Shown: positions 51,169 to 59,614 of the stretch, piece after piece
How positions within the stretch are numbered: position 1 is the first letter of the stretch
Layout: every line of letters starts with the position of its first letter
Source of the DNA: Bradyrhizobium sp. B124
GTDB taxonomy: Bacteria; Pseudomonadota; Alphaproteobacteria; Rhizobiales; Xanthobacteraceae
DNA: 64,000 nucleotides
Assembly: GCF_038967635.1 (NCBI RefSeq)
Contig: NZ_CP152413.1
Location: 8,684,001 to 8,748,000, forward strand
Direction: 5' to 3'
Program-made: the position numbers and the translations under genes
The notes under the pieces: generated by a model
What the model saw: the letters and a program-made list of their open reading frames with translations, nothing else
What the model was told of the DNA's origin: nothing
The model's database searches: none

Positions 51169-51660
51169 TTAGATCGGACGGATGGTCTGGCCGCGACCCG
51201 AGCAGATCACGTCGCCATGCTGGTTGAAGAAGACGTTGTCGTGCACCACGAATAGCCGCTCGCGCTTGATGAACTTGTCGAGCGCGCGGGCCTGCAGGGT
51301 GATGGTGTCGCCGGGGCGGGCAGGGATGTTGTAGCTCCACGACTGCCCGGCATTGACGGTGCCCGGCGAGCGCATCCAGTCGTCGGCCGGCGTGCAGGCG
51401 AACATCAGCAGAATATGAATCGCAGGCGGGGCGATCAGTCCGCCATGGGGCCCGGCCTTCGCGGCCGCTTCGTCGAGATAGAGCGGATTGGTCTCGCCGA
51501 CCGCACGGCAGTACAGCGCGATCGCTTCCTGCGTGAGCAGGTAGGGCAGCGTCTTGCGCGGCTCGCCGGGGACGATGTCGTCCCACACCTTGCGCAGCTT
51601 CGCGTCCTTCCAGAAATCGGTTTCGAACGGGGTGGCCGCAGAACTTTCTGCTTGCGCCAT
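51169..51660 (-). CDS. FAS1-like/MaoC N-terminal dehydratase-family protein
   Basis: 163 aa. Hot-dog fold of the MaoC N-terminal type: YCRAVGETNPLYLDEAAAKAG near residue 50, IAPPAIHILLMF, SWSYNIPARPGDTITLQARA and VHDNVFFNQHGDVICSGRGQ. It is the first gene of a pair with the MaoC-type enzyme, a combination seen as two-subunit (R)-hydratases. It is divergent from the IclR regulator and probably controlled by it. Confidence 0.82.
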   Translation of the reverse strand: MAQAESSAATPFETDFWKDAKLRKVWDDIVPGEPRKTLPYLLTQEAIALYCRAVGETNPLYLDEAAAKAGPHGGLIAPPAIHILLMFACTPADDWMRSPGTVNAGQSWSYNIPARPGDTITLQARALDKFIKRERLFVVHDNVFFNQHGDVICSGRGQTIRPI

Positions 51661-51681
51661 CGAGGATCCTCCTGCTATTCA

Positions 51682-51716
51682 GTTCGCCAGGCGAACAGTT
51701 CATTCGCTGTGTGAAT
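51682..51716. promoter_or_regulatory. IclR-type operator candidate
   Basis: GTTCGCC-A-GGCGAAC (51682-51696) is a perfect 15-bp palindrome, followed by a second weaker inverted repeat ATTC-N7-GAAT (51702-51716). GTTCG/CGAAC half-sites are typical of IclR-family operators. It lies directly in front of the hydratase genes (start 51660) and 133 bp before the iclR-type start. Confidence 0.6.
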
Positions 51717-51829
51717 TGACGCTAGCGCGGTCGGGAGCCCCTGACAAGCGGGCAGCGCCGCGTCATGTGCAGGCAGCCATGCGGGCTGCGATGTGATGAG
51801 CAGAACGACAGCCCGAACCAGATGACGCC

Positions 51830-52600
51830 ATGAGCAAGGAGAGTGACGGCTTCGTGCGTGCGATCGCGCGCGGCTTCTCGATCATCGAGGCGCTCGGCAA
51901 GCCGCCGGGCCGGCACACGCTGGCGGAGGCCGCCGACACCGCAGGTCTCAACCGCGCCACCGCACGCCGCATCCTCGCGACCCTGGTGGCGCTGAAATAT
52001 TGCGCCTCGGATGGACGCTATTTCAGCTTGCGGCCGCGCGCGCTCGGGCTCGGCCTGTCCTATCTCAATGCATTGCCTTATTGGGCGCATGCGCAGCGCG
52101 CGCTGGAGAATTTGCGCAACGAGATCGGCGAGTCCTGCGCGATGGCGGTGCTTGATGAGGATGAGATCGTCTATGCGCTGCGTCTGCCGGCGCGGCGGAT
52201 TCTGTCGGCCAATCTCGGCGTCGGCAGCCGGCTGCCCGCGCATCTGGTGTCGCTCGGCCGCGTCATGCTCGCGGCGCTCCCGCCAGGCACCCGCGAGGCT
52301 TATCTTGCGACCGGCGGCTTCAAGCAGGTCACGCCGCGCACCGTGACCGATCCGGAGCGTCTCGGCGAATTGCTCGCACGGGCCGAGAGCGACGGCTACG
52401 CCTGGGTCGATGGCGAGCTCGATCCCGCGATCTGCGGCATCGCCGTGCCGCTGCGCGACCCGGCCGGCGCGGTGGTCGCGGCGCTCAGCGTCAACACGAT
52501 TTCGGGCACGGTCAGCGAGGCCGGCGCGCGCAAGAAATTTCTGCTGCCGCTGCGCCGCACCGCACAGGAGATCCGCAGCCAGATGCTCACCTCAGGCTAG
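51830..52600 (+). CDS. IclR family transcriptional regulator
   Basis: 256 aa. N-terminal winged helix (residues 15-75: GRHTLAEAADTAGLNRATARRILATL split around the turn) and the IclR effector domain (LRNEIGESCAMAVLDEDEIVYALRLPARR; PAHLVSLGRVMLAALPPG; AICGIAVPLRDPAGAVVAALSV). It resembles the PcaR/PobR branch that responds to aromatic acids. Divergent from the MaoC pair and MFS gene, which it probably activates or represses in response to a pathway intermediate. Confidence 0.9.
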   Translation: MSKESDGFVRAIARGFSIIEALGKPPGRHTLAEAADTAGLNRATARRILATLVALKYCASDGRYFSLRPRALGLGLSYLNALPYWAHAQRALENLRNEIGESCAMAVLDEDEIVYALRLPARRILSANLGVGSRLPAHLVSLGRVMLAALPPGTREAYLATGGFKQVTPRTVTDPERLGELLARAESDGYAWVDGELDPAICGIAVPLRDPAGAVVAALSVNTISGTVSEAGARKKFLLPLRRTAQEIRSQMLTSG

Positions 52601-52718
52601 GTGCGCACACGCTCTGGATCAGTCATTGTTTCCGATCACCTCGCCTGCTTAGATCGCGGAGCCGAGCCCGGCCTGGCGCTCGGGGTGCAGTATCCGGGTT
52701 TCGGCTGGAGCGATTGCC

Positions 52719-54056
52719 ATGAACAAGATTGTTCTCACGCTGCTTGTGTCCGCCGCGCTCTGCGCGTCATTGCCGCTGCGGGCCAATGCTGAACTCGATG
52801 TCGCCGCGCTGAAGGGCGCCATCGAGAAGTCGGTCGAGGCGGACTATCCGAAACTCGACGCGCTCTACAAGGACCTTCACGCCCACCCCGAGATCGCGTT
52901 TCAGGAGGAGAAGACCGCGGCCAAACTGGCTGCCGAGATGCGGGCGCTGGGCTTCGACGTGACGGAGCACGTCGGCAAGACCGGGCTGGTCGCGATCTAC
53001 AGGAACGGCGAGGGCCCCACCATCATGGTGCGCACCGAACTCGATGCGCTGCCGATGGAAGAGAAGACCGGCCTTCCCTATGCCAGCCACGACAAGACCA
53101 CATGGCAGGGACGGGAAACCTTCGTGGCCCACAGCTGCGGCCACGACATCCACATGGCGAGCTGGGTGGGCGCGGCCAAGACTCTGGTCGGCCTGAAAGA
53201 CCAATGGCACGGCACGCTGATGTTCATCGCCCAGCCGGCTGAAGAAATCGTGGCGGGCGCCAAGGCGATGCTGGCGGATGGTCTGTTCACGAAGTTTCCA
53301 AAGCCGAATTTCGGCTTCGCGTTGCACGATGGCCCGTTCGCCTATGGAACGGTGCGCTATCGCGTCGGGATCGGCTCATCCGCCGCCGATGGCCTCTACA
53401 TCAAATTCCGCGGCCGCGGCGGGCACGGGGCCGTGCCACAGGCGACCATCGATCCCGTGATGATGGCCGCGCGCTTTGTCGTCGATGTTCAGAGCGTGAT
53501 CAGCCGCGAAAAGGACCCGACCGAATTCGGCGTGGTCAGCATCGGCGCAATTCACGGCGGCACCGCGTCAAACATCATTCCTGACGATGTGGTGCTGCTC
53601 GGCACCATTCGCACCTTCAAGCCCGAGGTGCGCGCCAAGATGCTCGCAGGCATCGAGCGGACGGCGAAGGCGGTCGCCGCCATGTCGAATGCGCCGGAGC
53701 CTGAGATCAACCTGGCCGAAGGGACCAAGGCCGTGATCAACGATCCCGACGTGGTCGGCACGGCGGAAAAGGTGCTGAAGGCGGCGTTTGGCGACAAGTT
53801 CGCAACCTCGCCGCCCGGCACGCCCAGCGAGGATTATTCGGAATTCGTCAGCGCCGGTGTGCCGTCGATGTTCTTCAATATCGGTGTCTACGAGCCGGAG
53901 CGCGTCGCCGCGGCGCGGGCGGGCAGCGGCCCGCCATTGCCCACCAACCACTCGCCGCTGTTCGCGCCGGTGCCGGAGCCGACCATCAAGACCGGTGTCG
54001 AGGCCATGACGCTTGCCGTGTTGAGCGCGTTCGACCGGCAGGCGCGAGGAAATTAG
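52719..54056 (+). CDS. Exported M20 family amidohydrolase
   Basis: 445 aa. Signal peptide LTLLVSAALCASLPLRANA, then the M20D amidohydrolase core: LHAHPEIAFQEEKTA near residue 52, RTELDALPM near 105, HSCGHDIHMASW near 142 (metal ligands), QPAEEIVAGA near 170 and the dimerisation domain with GRGGHGA near 230. The family removes acyl groups from amino acids or related amides using two metal ions. Export is uncommon for this branch, which includes hippurate hydrolase and IAA-amino acid hydrolases. Monocistronic. Confidence 0.87.
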   Translation: MNKIVLTLLVSAALCASLPLRANAELDVAALKGAIEKSVEADYPKLDALYKDLHAHPEIAFQEEKTAAKLAAEMRALGFDVTEHVGKTGLVAIYRNGEGPTIMVRTELDALPMEEKTGLPYASHDKTTWQGRETFVAHSCGHDIHMASWVGAAKTLVGLKDQWHGTLMFIAQPAEEIVAGAKAMLADGLFTKFPKPNFGFALHDGPFAYGTVRYRVGIGSSAADGLYIKFRGRGGHGAVPQATIDPVMMAARFVVDVQSVISREKDPTEFGVVSIGAIHGGTASNIIPDDVVLLGTIRTFKPEVRAKMLAGIERTAKAVAAMSNAPEPEINLAEGTKAVINDPDVVGTAEKVLKAAFGDKFATSPPGTPSEDYSEFVSAGVPSMFFNIGVYEPERVAAARAGSGPPLPTNHSPLFAPVPEPTIKTGVEAMTLAVLSAFDRQARGN

Positions 54057-54161
54057 CCGTCTGCGGCCGGGTGCGCCCAGGAGATTCTGCTGCCGCTGCG
54101 CCGCATGTTCTCGCCGTGCCAAAACTTGCAGACCGGTTGCTCAACTTGCTGGAGGATTCTT

Positions 54162-54788
54162 GTGGCAGACCCAATCCGCGCCCCTTTCTACCACGACGGA
54201 ATGCGTGAGTTGCAGGACCGCTTCGACGGTCGTCGCGTCGCCGACGGCCTCGAGAAGCATCGCCTCCACTTCGAATTCTGGGAACAGGAGCGCAAGCTCA
54301 TCGAGGAGACGCGATTCTTTTTCATCGCGACGAGCTATCAGGATAACGTCGATTGTTCGATGCGTTGTGGCGATCCCGGCTTCGTGAAGATCACGGGGCC
54401 CGACACGCTTGAATACCCCGAGTATGACGGCAACAACATGTACCGCACACTCGGCAATATTCACCGCAACCCGAACGTCGGGTTGCTGTTTGTGCGCCTC
54501 GACGGCAAGACGTTTCGCGCGCGCATCCGAGGCAAGGCAACGATCCACGACGGCGCGGACACGCTTGCCCGGCATCATGGTGCGAAGCTTGTCGTCAGCG
54601 TCAAATGCGAAATCTTTCCGAATTGCCCGCGCTACATTCCGGACATGATGGGCGCGTCAGCGGATGTGGCGGCGAATCCGTTCGTTCCTCGGCCCGGCTA
54701 CGAGCCGCCCGCACCGGAATGGAAGAGCCGGGATTACCTCAAAGACGTACTTTCGAAATACGATCCGCATCGGAAACGCGACGCATAG
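54162..54788 (+). CDS. Pyridoxamine 5'-phosphate oxidase family protein
   Basis: 208 aa. FMN-binding split-barrel features: FFFIATSYQDNVDCSMRCGDPGF near residue 58, YDGNNMYRTLGNIHRNPNVGLLFV near 95, RARIRGKATI. Long COG3576-type member with a C-terminal extension (NCPRYIPDMMG). GTG at 54162 has GGAGGA (54151-54156) upstream. The family binds FMN, F420 or haem; most long members are uncharacterised and do not make pyridoxal phosphate. Confidence 0.8.
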   Translation: MADPIRAPFYHDGMRELQDRFDGRRVADGLEKHRLHFEFWEQERKLIEETRFFFIATSYQDNVDCSMRCGDPGFVKITGPDTLEYPEYDGNNMYRTLGNIHRNPNVGLLFVRLDGKTFRARIRGKATIHDGADTLARHHGAKLVVSVKCEIFPNCPRYIPDMMGASADVAANPFVPRPGYEPPAPEWKSRDYLKDVLSKYDPHRKRDA

Positions 54789-54909
54789 CGGGCGGGCTCC
54801 TCGTGGCAAGAGCGGATATTGCTCTGCGCCGCGCTTCGAGGGCAAAGCGGACGCGGCTTCCAATCTTGCGCGCCCCAAGCGGATATGGGATCGGCGGAGC
54901 AACACTTGG

Positions 54910-55335
54910 TCAAGGCAGCGGCGCCATGTAGGGAATGCTGCCGACCAATACGAACACCTGAACCGCATTGCATAGCATGCCGCCCCAATGCAGCCGGCGC
55001 AGCCGCCGCACCGCGGTGGGATCGCCAAGGTCTCTCGCGTCCGCCTCGGCATCGAGCCGCCGCAGGAACCATCGGCGTGCCAGCACCGCGAAGGCCGCGA
55101 TCAAGGCGATGCCAAGCGCGACAGCCGGCCGGCCCGCCGCGGCGAAGGCGAGCGTTCCGATCACACCGGAGACCGTCAGCACCAGGAAGTAGGCATTGAA
55201 CATGCCGCGCAGCAGGCGGGTGACGGGCGGGACGTCGAGCTTCACGAGCAGGAACGCGGGGGCCGCGAGCAAGAAGTAGCCCATCGGCACCAGCAGGATG
55301 ATGGTGGAGAACAAGACCGCTTGATCCGGCGTCAT
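54910..55335 (-). CDS. Small integral membrane protein of unknown function
   Basis: 141 aa with four predicted helices: LFSTIILLVPMGYFLLAAPA, MFNAYFLVLTVSGVIGTLAF, AVALGIALIAAFAVLARRWF and LCNAVQVFVLVGSIPYM. A charged loop (LDAEADARDLGDPTAVRRLRRLH) sits between helices 3 and 4. I do not recognise a named family. It is convergent with the PNPOx gene and stands alone. Confidence 0.65.
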   Translation of the reverse strand: MTPDQAVLFSTIILLVPMGYFLLAAPAFLLVKLDVPPVTRLLRGMFNAYFLVLTVSGVIGTLAFAAAGRPAVALGIALIAAFAVLARRWFLRRLDAEADARDLGDPTAVRRLRRLHWGGMLCNAVQVFVLVGSIPYMAPLP

Positions 55336-55615
55336 GCAGCCGCGCCCTTCTTTGAAGGCTAGGGGATTTCGGTGCGGAAACCTGAAGGAGTATCCGCATG
55401 AGAAATCCGCGGCACTATTGGGCTTTGGTCGGATGTGATCCGTCCGGCCAGACGTTGGCGAATGGACGAGGCCACCCGGCCCCCATGTCCTGGGCACATT
55501 CGGCATCCCATTTGCGAATGCAGGGCCCAGGCCAGAGGCATGCCACATCTGTTGGGTGGACCGGCTCTTGCATGCTAGACAGGACTTACGTCCAACCTCT
55601 GAGGCCAGAATTCTC

Positions 55616-56788
55616 ATGCCCATCGTGAACCGCGTCGCCGATCTGCAACCCGATATCCAGGCCTGGCGCCGCAACATCCATGAAAACCCCGAACTGCTCT
55701 ACGACGTGCACCGCACTGCATCATTCGTGGCCGACCGGCTGCGTGAATTCGGCTGCGACGAGGTCGTGACCGGGCTCGGCAAGACCGGCGTGGTCGGGGT
55801 CATCAAGGGCAAGAAGGGGGCGGCCAAGGGCGACGTCAAGGTGATCGGCCTGCGCGCCGACATGGACGCGCTGCCGATCCACGAGGAAACCAACCTGCCT
55901 TACGCTTCGAAGACGCCGGGCAAGATGCACGCCTGCGGCCATGACGGCCACACCGCGATGCTGCTCGGCGCAGCACGCTATCTCGCCGAGACGCGCAATT
56001 TCGCCGGCGATGCGGTCGTGATCTTCCAGCCGGCCGAGGAGGGTGGGGCCGGCGCGGCCGCCATGATCAAGGACGGCTTGATGGACCGCTTCGGCGTCCA
56101 GCAGGTTTACGGCATGCACAACGGTCCGGGGATTCCGATCGGCTCGTTCGCGATCCGCTCCGGCCCGATCATGGCGTCCACCGACGAGGTCAATATCAAC
56201 ATTGAGGGGCTCGGCGGCCACGCCGCGCGGCCGCACAAATGCATCGATTCGGTGATGGTCGGCGCGCAACTGATCACCGCGCTGCAGTCGATCGTGTCGC
56301 GCAGCGTCGATCCGCTCGATTCCGCCGTGATCTCGATCTGCGAATTCCACGCCGGCAATGCCCGCAACGTGATTCCGCAGACCGCGGTCTTGCGCGGCAC
56401 CGTCCGCACCCTGACCCCGGAGGTCCGGCAATTGATCGAGAAGCGCATCGGCGAAGTGGTCAAGGGCGTGGCGCAATTGACCGGCGCGCGGATTGATCTC
56501 GACTACAAGCGCGGCTATCCCGTCACCGTCAACCACGCCTCGCAGACCGAATTCGCGACCCGCATCGCCAAGGAAGTGGCCGGGGACGGCAATGTGCATC
56601 CGATGCCGCCGCTGATGGGTGGCGAGGATTTTTCGTACATGCTGGAAGCGCGGCCCGGCGCCTTCATCTTCTGCGGCAACGGCGACAGCGCCGGCCTGCA
56701 TCACCCCGCCTATAATTTCAACGACGAGGCGATCGTTTACGGCACCTCGTATTTCGTGAAGATCGTGGAGGACGCGCTGGCGGCGTGA
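55616..56788 (+). CDS. M20 family amidohydrolase (hippurate hydrolase-like)
   Basis: 390 aa, cytoplasmic. M20D motifs: AWRRNIHENPELLYDVHRTA near residue 14, RADMDALPIHEETNLPYAS near 80, HACGHDGHTAMLLGAARYL near 103 and QPAEEGGAGAAAMIKDG near 140, with GLGGHAARPH near 200 in the dimerisation domain. ATG at 55616 is preferred over upstream in-frame starts, which read through a non-conserved stretch. It hydrolyses N-acyl amino acids; the acyl group is unknown. It is a different subtype from the exported paralogue at 52719. Confidence 0.88.
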   Translation: MPIVNRVADLQPDIQAWRRNIHENPELLYDVHRTASFVADRLREFGCDEVVTGLGKTGVVGVIKGKKGAAKGDVKVIGLRADMDALPIHEETNLPYASKTPGKMHACGHDGHTAMLLGAARYLAETRNFAGDAVVIFQPAEEGGAGAAAMIKDGLMDRFGVQQVYGMHNGPGIPIGSFAIRSGPIMASTDEVNINIEGLGGHAARPHKCIDSVMVGAQLITALQSIVSRSVDPLDSAVISICEFHAGNARNVIPQTAVLRGTVRTLTPEVRQLIEKRIGEVVKGVAQLTGARIDLDYKRGYPVTVNHASQTEFATRIAKEVAGDGNVHPMPPLMGGEDFSYMLEARPGAFIFCGNGDSAGLHHPAYNFNDEAIVYGTSYFVKIVEDALAA

Positions 56789-57115
56789 TCCTTGCCGTTG
56801 GTCGCTGCGCTACCTCTCAATCGGCATTGCCTGCGACAAACGTGAAGCGTTTGCGCAAGGGAGCGTGGCGACGAAGCAATCCATGCTTCAGCGAGCGAAG
56901 AGATGGATTGCTTCGCGGAGCCGCTCATCGGGCGCGCGTTCGCGCGACCCGTTGGCTCGCAATGACGAGCCAGTGCGCGTACTCATGAGTTCTCATGATG
57001 TCCGCTTCGCTCCGCTAACGGCCGCTTTGTGCAGCAGCAGTAAATGACGCGAGGGGCCAGAAGGCGACGTCGCTGACGCGCCACATGTCGCCGGCGACGT
57101 CTTCGAGTGAGCTGC
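56789..57115. other. Repeat-bearing intergenic region, no gene
   Basis: Holds the GAAGCAATCCAT hairpin repeat at 56872-56915 and the trailing words CGCGACCCG and CTCGCAATGACG often linked to that repeat in this genus. Nothing else is recognisable; no open frame is supported. Confidence 0.5.
56872..56915. repeat. CGAAGCAATCCAT hairpin repeat
   Basis: Perfect 13-bp arms CGAAGCAATCCAT (56872-56884) and ATGGATTGCTTCG (56903-56915) with an 18-nt centre that itself contains CTTC...GAAG. This is a familiar dispersed repeat type in Bradyrhizobium intergenic DNA. Confidence 0.75.
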
Positions 57116-58123
57116 CTAGCCGTGAAGTTGCGAGTTGAGGCCGTCCCAATTTGCTGTGCGTCTGGTTGCCTCGAGAGCGCCGCTCTGGGAGTTGCGACGA
57201 AACAGAAGGCCCTTCTGGCCTGAGAGTTCTTTGGCTTTCAGCACTCGGCCATCTTCCAAAAGGATGCGCGCGCCTGCCGTGACATAACAGCCCGCCTCGA
57301 CGATACAATCGTCACCCAATGAAATGCCGATACCGGCGTTGGCGCCGATCAGGCAGCGCTCACCAACTGTAATCCGCTCTTTCCCGCCCCCGGACAGAGT
57401 GCCCATGATCGACGCTCCGCCACCAACGTCGCTGCCGCTTCCCACAACCACACCGGCGCTTATCCGGCCTTCGACCATGCAGGGACCGAGCGTACCTGCA
57501 TTAAAATTGCAAAAGCCTTCATGCATGACGGTCGTGCCCGGCGCCAAATACGCTCCGAGCCTTACGCGATCCGCATCTGCAATTCTCACGTCCGCAGGCG
57601 TCACATAGTCAGTCATGCGCGGAAACTTATCCACGCCTGTCACCTCAAACGCGAGGGCGCGCTTTCGTGCTATCAGTCGTGCGTCCGGTACACGAGAGCA
57701 TTCACAGGGACCGAGGGTCGTCCAGGCAACGTTAGGTAACTGACTGAAAATTCCATCAAGGTTCAGGCAATTCGGCTGAACGAGCCGGTGGCTCAGTAGA
57801 TGGAGTCGAAGATATGCGTCGTGCACATCAGTTGGCGCAGATGCAAGGGAGCCAATTTCCGTACGGATTGGAACGATGTCGACATTGCGGACGTCGTCGT
57901 GTCGCGCATATCCGTCTGCCGACTCACCCAACGATCTGTTGAGCTCGTCCTTCGTCAGCCGTACCGTTGCCGCCTTGTCGGCCTCCGCGACCAGGCGCAG
58001 CTGAAGGAACCAGGAATCCAACACGCGACCGTCAGCGGCAATCGTCGCAAATCCCTCGCCGCTCGCGCCCCTCAGCTCTATCGCCATTTGCATGCTCTCA
58101 TTACGACCCTGCACATAGTGCAT
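57116..58123 (-). CDS. dapD: Actinobacterial-type tetrahydrodipicolinate N-succinyltransferase
   Basis: 335 aa, left-handed beta-helix acyltransferase. N-terminal THDPS_N-like part (GFATIAADGRVLDSWF; AYLRLHLLSHRLVQP), middle part (GVDKFPRMTDYVTPADVRIADADRVRLG split) and hexapeptide helix (GTTVMHEGFCNFNAGTLG; VEGRISAGVVVGSGSDVGGG; ASIMGTLSGGG; LFRRNSQSGALE). This is the long DapD form known from Mycobacterium, not the 280-aa form usual in alphaproteobacteria. It succinylates tetrahydrodipicolinate in lysine/diaminopimelate synthesis. ATG at 58123 has AGGAGA 8 nt upstream. GC content appears lower than in neighbouring genes and no other dap gene is near, so transfer is likely. Confidence 0.83.
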   Translation of the reverse strand: MHYVQGRNESMQMAIELRGASGEGFATIAADGRVLDSWFLQLRLVAEADKAATVRLTKDELNRSLGESADGYARHDDVRNVDIVPIRTEIGSLASAPTDVHDAYLRLHLLSHRLVQPNCLNLDGIFSQLPNVAWTTLGPCECSRVPDARLIARKRALAFEVTGVDKFPRMTDYVTPADVRIADADRVRLGAYLAPGTTVMHEGFCNFNAGTLGPCMVEGRISAGVVVGSGSDVGGGASIMGTLSGGGKERITVGERCLIGANAGIGISLGDDCIVEAGCYVTAGARILLEDGRVLKAKELSGQKGLLFRRNSQSGALEATRRTANWDGLNSQLHG

Positions 58124-58294
58124 ACGCGAGTTCTCCTGGAATTGGCAACTTCTGCACGCTCAGACACGTCCGCTTTGGGCCATTTTCGACGGATTGAGCG
58201 CCGACAGGTGGTGTCCGCTTCTGGCCGTAGGCCTGGGCCGGGCCGAGGGCGTTGCGTCTGGCTGCGGCCTAATGAGTCCGCGTCCCGGACGACC

Positions 58295-59476
58295 TCACGC
58301 ATCCCATCGCACCGGCAGCGTCACCGGTCCGCGGAACGCCCAGCCGCGGACGACAGGCGGCGCCTCCGCGCGGAGGCGCAAGTTGGGCAAGCGCGCGAAC
58401 AGCATCGGCACCACGATCTTGCCGACGGTGAGCCGCGACACCCAGGTGCCGGCGCAGAAATGCGGTCCGGCGCCGAACGCCAGATGCGATTGCTTCGGTC
58501 GCGTCACGTCAAAACGATCGGGCTCGGCGAAGCGATTGCCGTCGCGGTTCGCGGCGCCGACGCAGAGCCCGATCTGAAGGCCCTCGGGCAGCGTGGTGCC
58601 GGAAAGATCGACATCGCGCGTGACGCGGCGCGGATACATGCCGATCGGCGAGATCCAGCGCACCGCTTCCTCGAGCGCAGCGGGCCATAGTTCCGGCTTC
58701 GCCAGCACGCTGTCCTTCTGCGCCGGGTTTTGCAGAAGACCGAGCACGAGGGTCAGGATCGCATCGCGCGGCTCGTTCAGCCCGCCGCCGATGATCACCT
58801 TGATGTTGGCGCGGATTCCCTCGATCGGCATCGGCGGATCGGCGTTGACCATCGAGGACAGGATCGAGGGGGTGGGATGGCTGCGGTGATCATCGAGCAC
58901 CGCGTCGATCGCGGCGTCGACATCGGCGCTGGCCTGCATCGCCTTGCGCTCGATCCCGGCATCGGCAGCGTAATTGCCCGCGCCGTCGATCAGCGCCTGT
59001 GACCAGTCGGCCAGGGTCTGCCACGGCATCGCGCGAAAGCCGATCATCGCCATCAGGCTGCGCGAAGCCATCGGCGCGGCCAGCGCTGAGAACAGATCGG
59101 CCTCATCGGCCGCGGATAGGGCATCGATCAGCTCTTGCGCGATCGCGGTGAATTTCGGCGCCCAATACTCCTTGATCGTGGCCGGGCGGAACGAGGGCTC
59201 GATCGCCTTGCGGCCGATCGCGTGCTCGGCGCCGTCCTTGCGCATGAAGGTCGGCCCCATCACCTTGTTGACCAGCGAGGTCGGATTATCGGCCGAGTAG
59301 GTCGCGGGGTCGCGCTCGATCCGTACGATGTCGTCGAAGCGCGTCACCAGTGTCAGCCTCGCGGGCTCGACGAACACCGCCGGCGCCAGCTCGCGCAGGC
59401 GGCGGAAGATCGGATAGGGGTCGTCGAGCAGATCCGGATACGCGATGTCGGTGACGACGGGCACGGTGCTGGTCAT
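58295..59476 (-). CDS. Cytochrome P450
   Basis: 393 aa soluble bacterial P450. The haem ligand loop is FGAGPHFCAGTWVSR (F-x2-G-x3-C-x-G) near residue 345, the ExxR is in LEEAVRW near 270, and the I-helix oxygen-activation segment reads IIGGGLNEPRDA near 232, where Asn-Glu-Pro replaces the usual acid-alcohol pair. No ferredoxin or ferredoxin reductase gene is adjacent, so electron partners are elsewhere. Divergent from a LysR regulator with a symmetric site between them. Substrate unknown. Confidence 0.92.
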   Translation of the reverse strand: MTSTVPVVTDIAYPDLLDDPYPIFRRLRELAPAVFVEPARLTLVTRFDDIVRIERDPATYSADNPTSLVNKVMGPTFMRKDGAEHAIGRKAIEPSFRPATIKEYWAPKFTAIAQELIDALSAADEADLFSALAAPMASRSLMAMIGFRAMPWQTLADWSQALIDGAGNYAADAGIERKAMQASADVDAAIDAVLDDHRSHPTPSILSSMVNADPPMPIEGIRANIKVIIGGGLNEPRDAILTLVLGLLQNPAQKDSVLAKPELWPAALEEAVRWISPIGMYPRRVTRDVDLSGTTLPEGLQIGLCVGAANRDGNRFAEPDRFDVTRPKQSHLAFGAGPHFCAGTWVSRLTVGKIVVPMLFARLPNLRLRAEAPPVVRGWAFRGPVTLPVRWDA

Positions 59477-59533
59477 TGGTCCTCCCGGAGCGCTTTTTCG
59501 CGAAGCCTAGCGCCAGCTCCAGCAATCGTTCAA

Positions 59534-59561
59534 TTCGATGGGATCGATATAGGCCATCGAA
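59534..59561. promoter_or_regulatory. LysR-type operator candidate between P450 and lysR gene
   Basis: TTCGATGG (59534-59541) and CCATCGAA (59554-59561) are perfect 8-bp inverted arms with a 12-nt spacer. The site lies 58 bp before the P450 start and 54 bp before the regulator start, the usual place for a shared LysR binding site. Confidence 0.6.
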
Positions 59562-59614
59562 ATATTCCATGACATCGTGCTAGGTTGGGCCGCCAGCAAG
59601 GCGGGAGGTGCAGC

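Noticed and set aside
55336..55615. Possible small gene between the membrane protein and the M20 gene
   Set aside because: Short frames in all phases lack ribosome sites and have non-coding composition.
52719..56788. The two M20 genes as DapE partners of the nearby DapD
   Set aside because: Both have M20D (hippurate hydrolase-type) motifs, one is exported, and they are separated from dapD by a repeat region and opposite strand.
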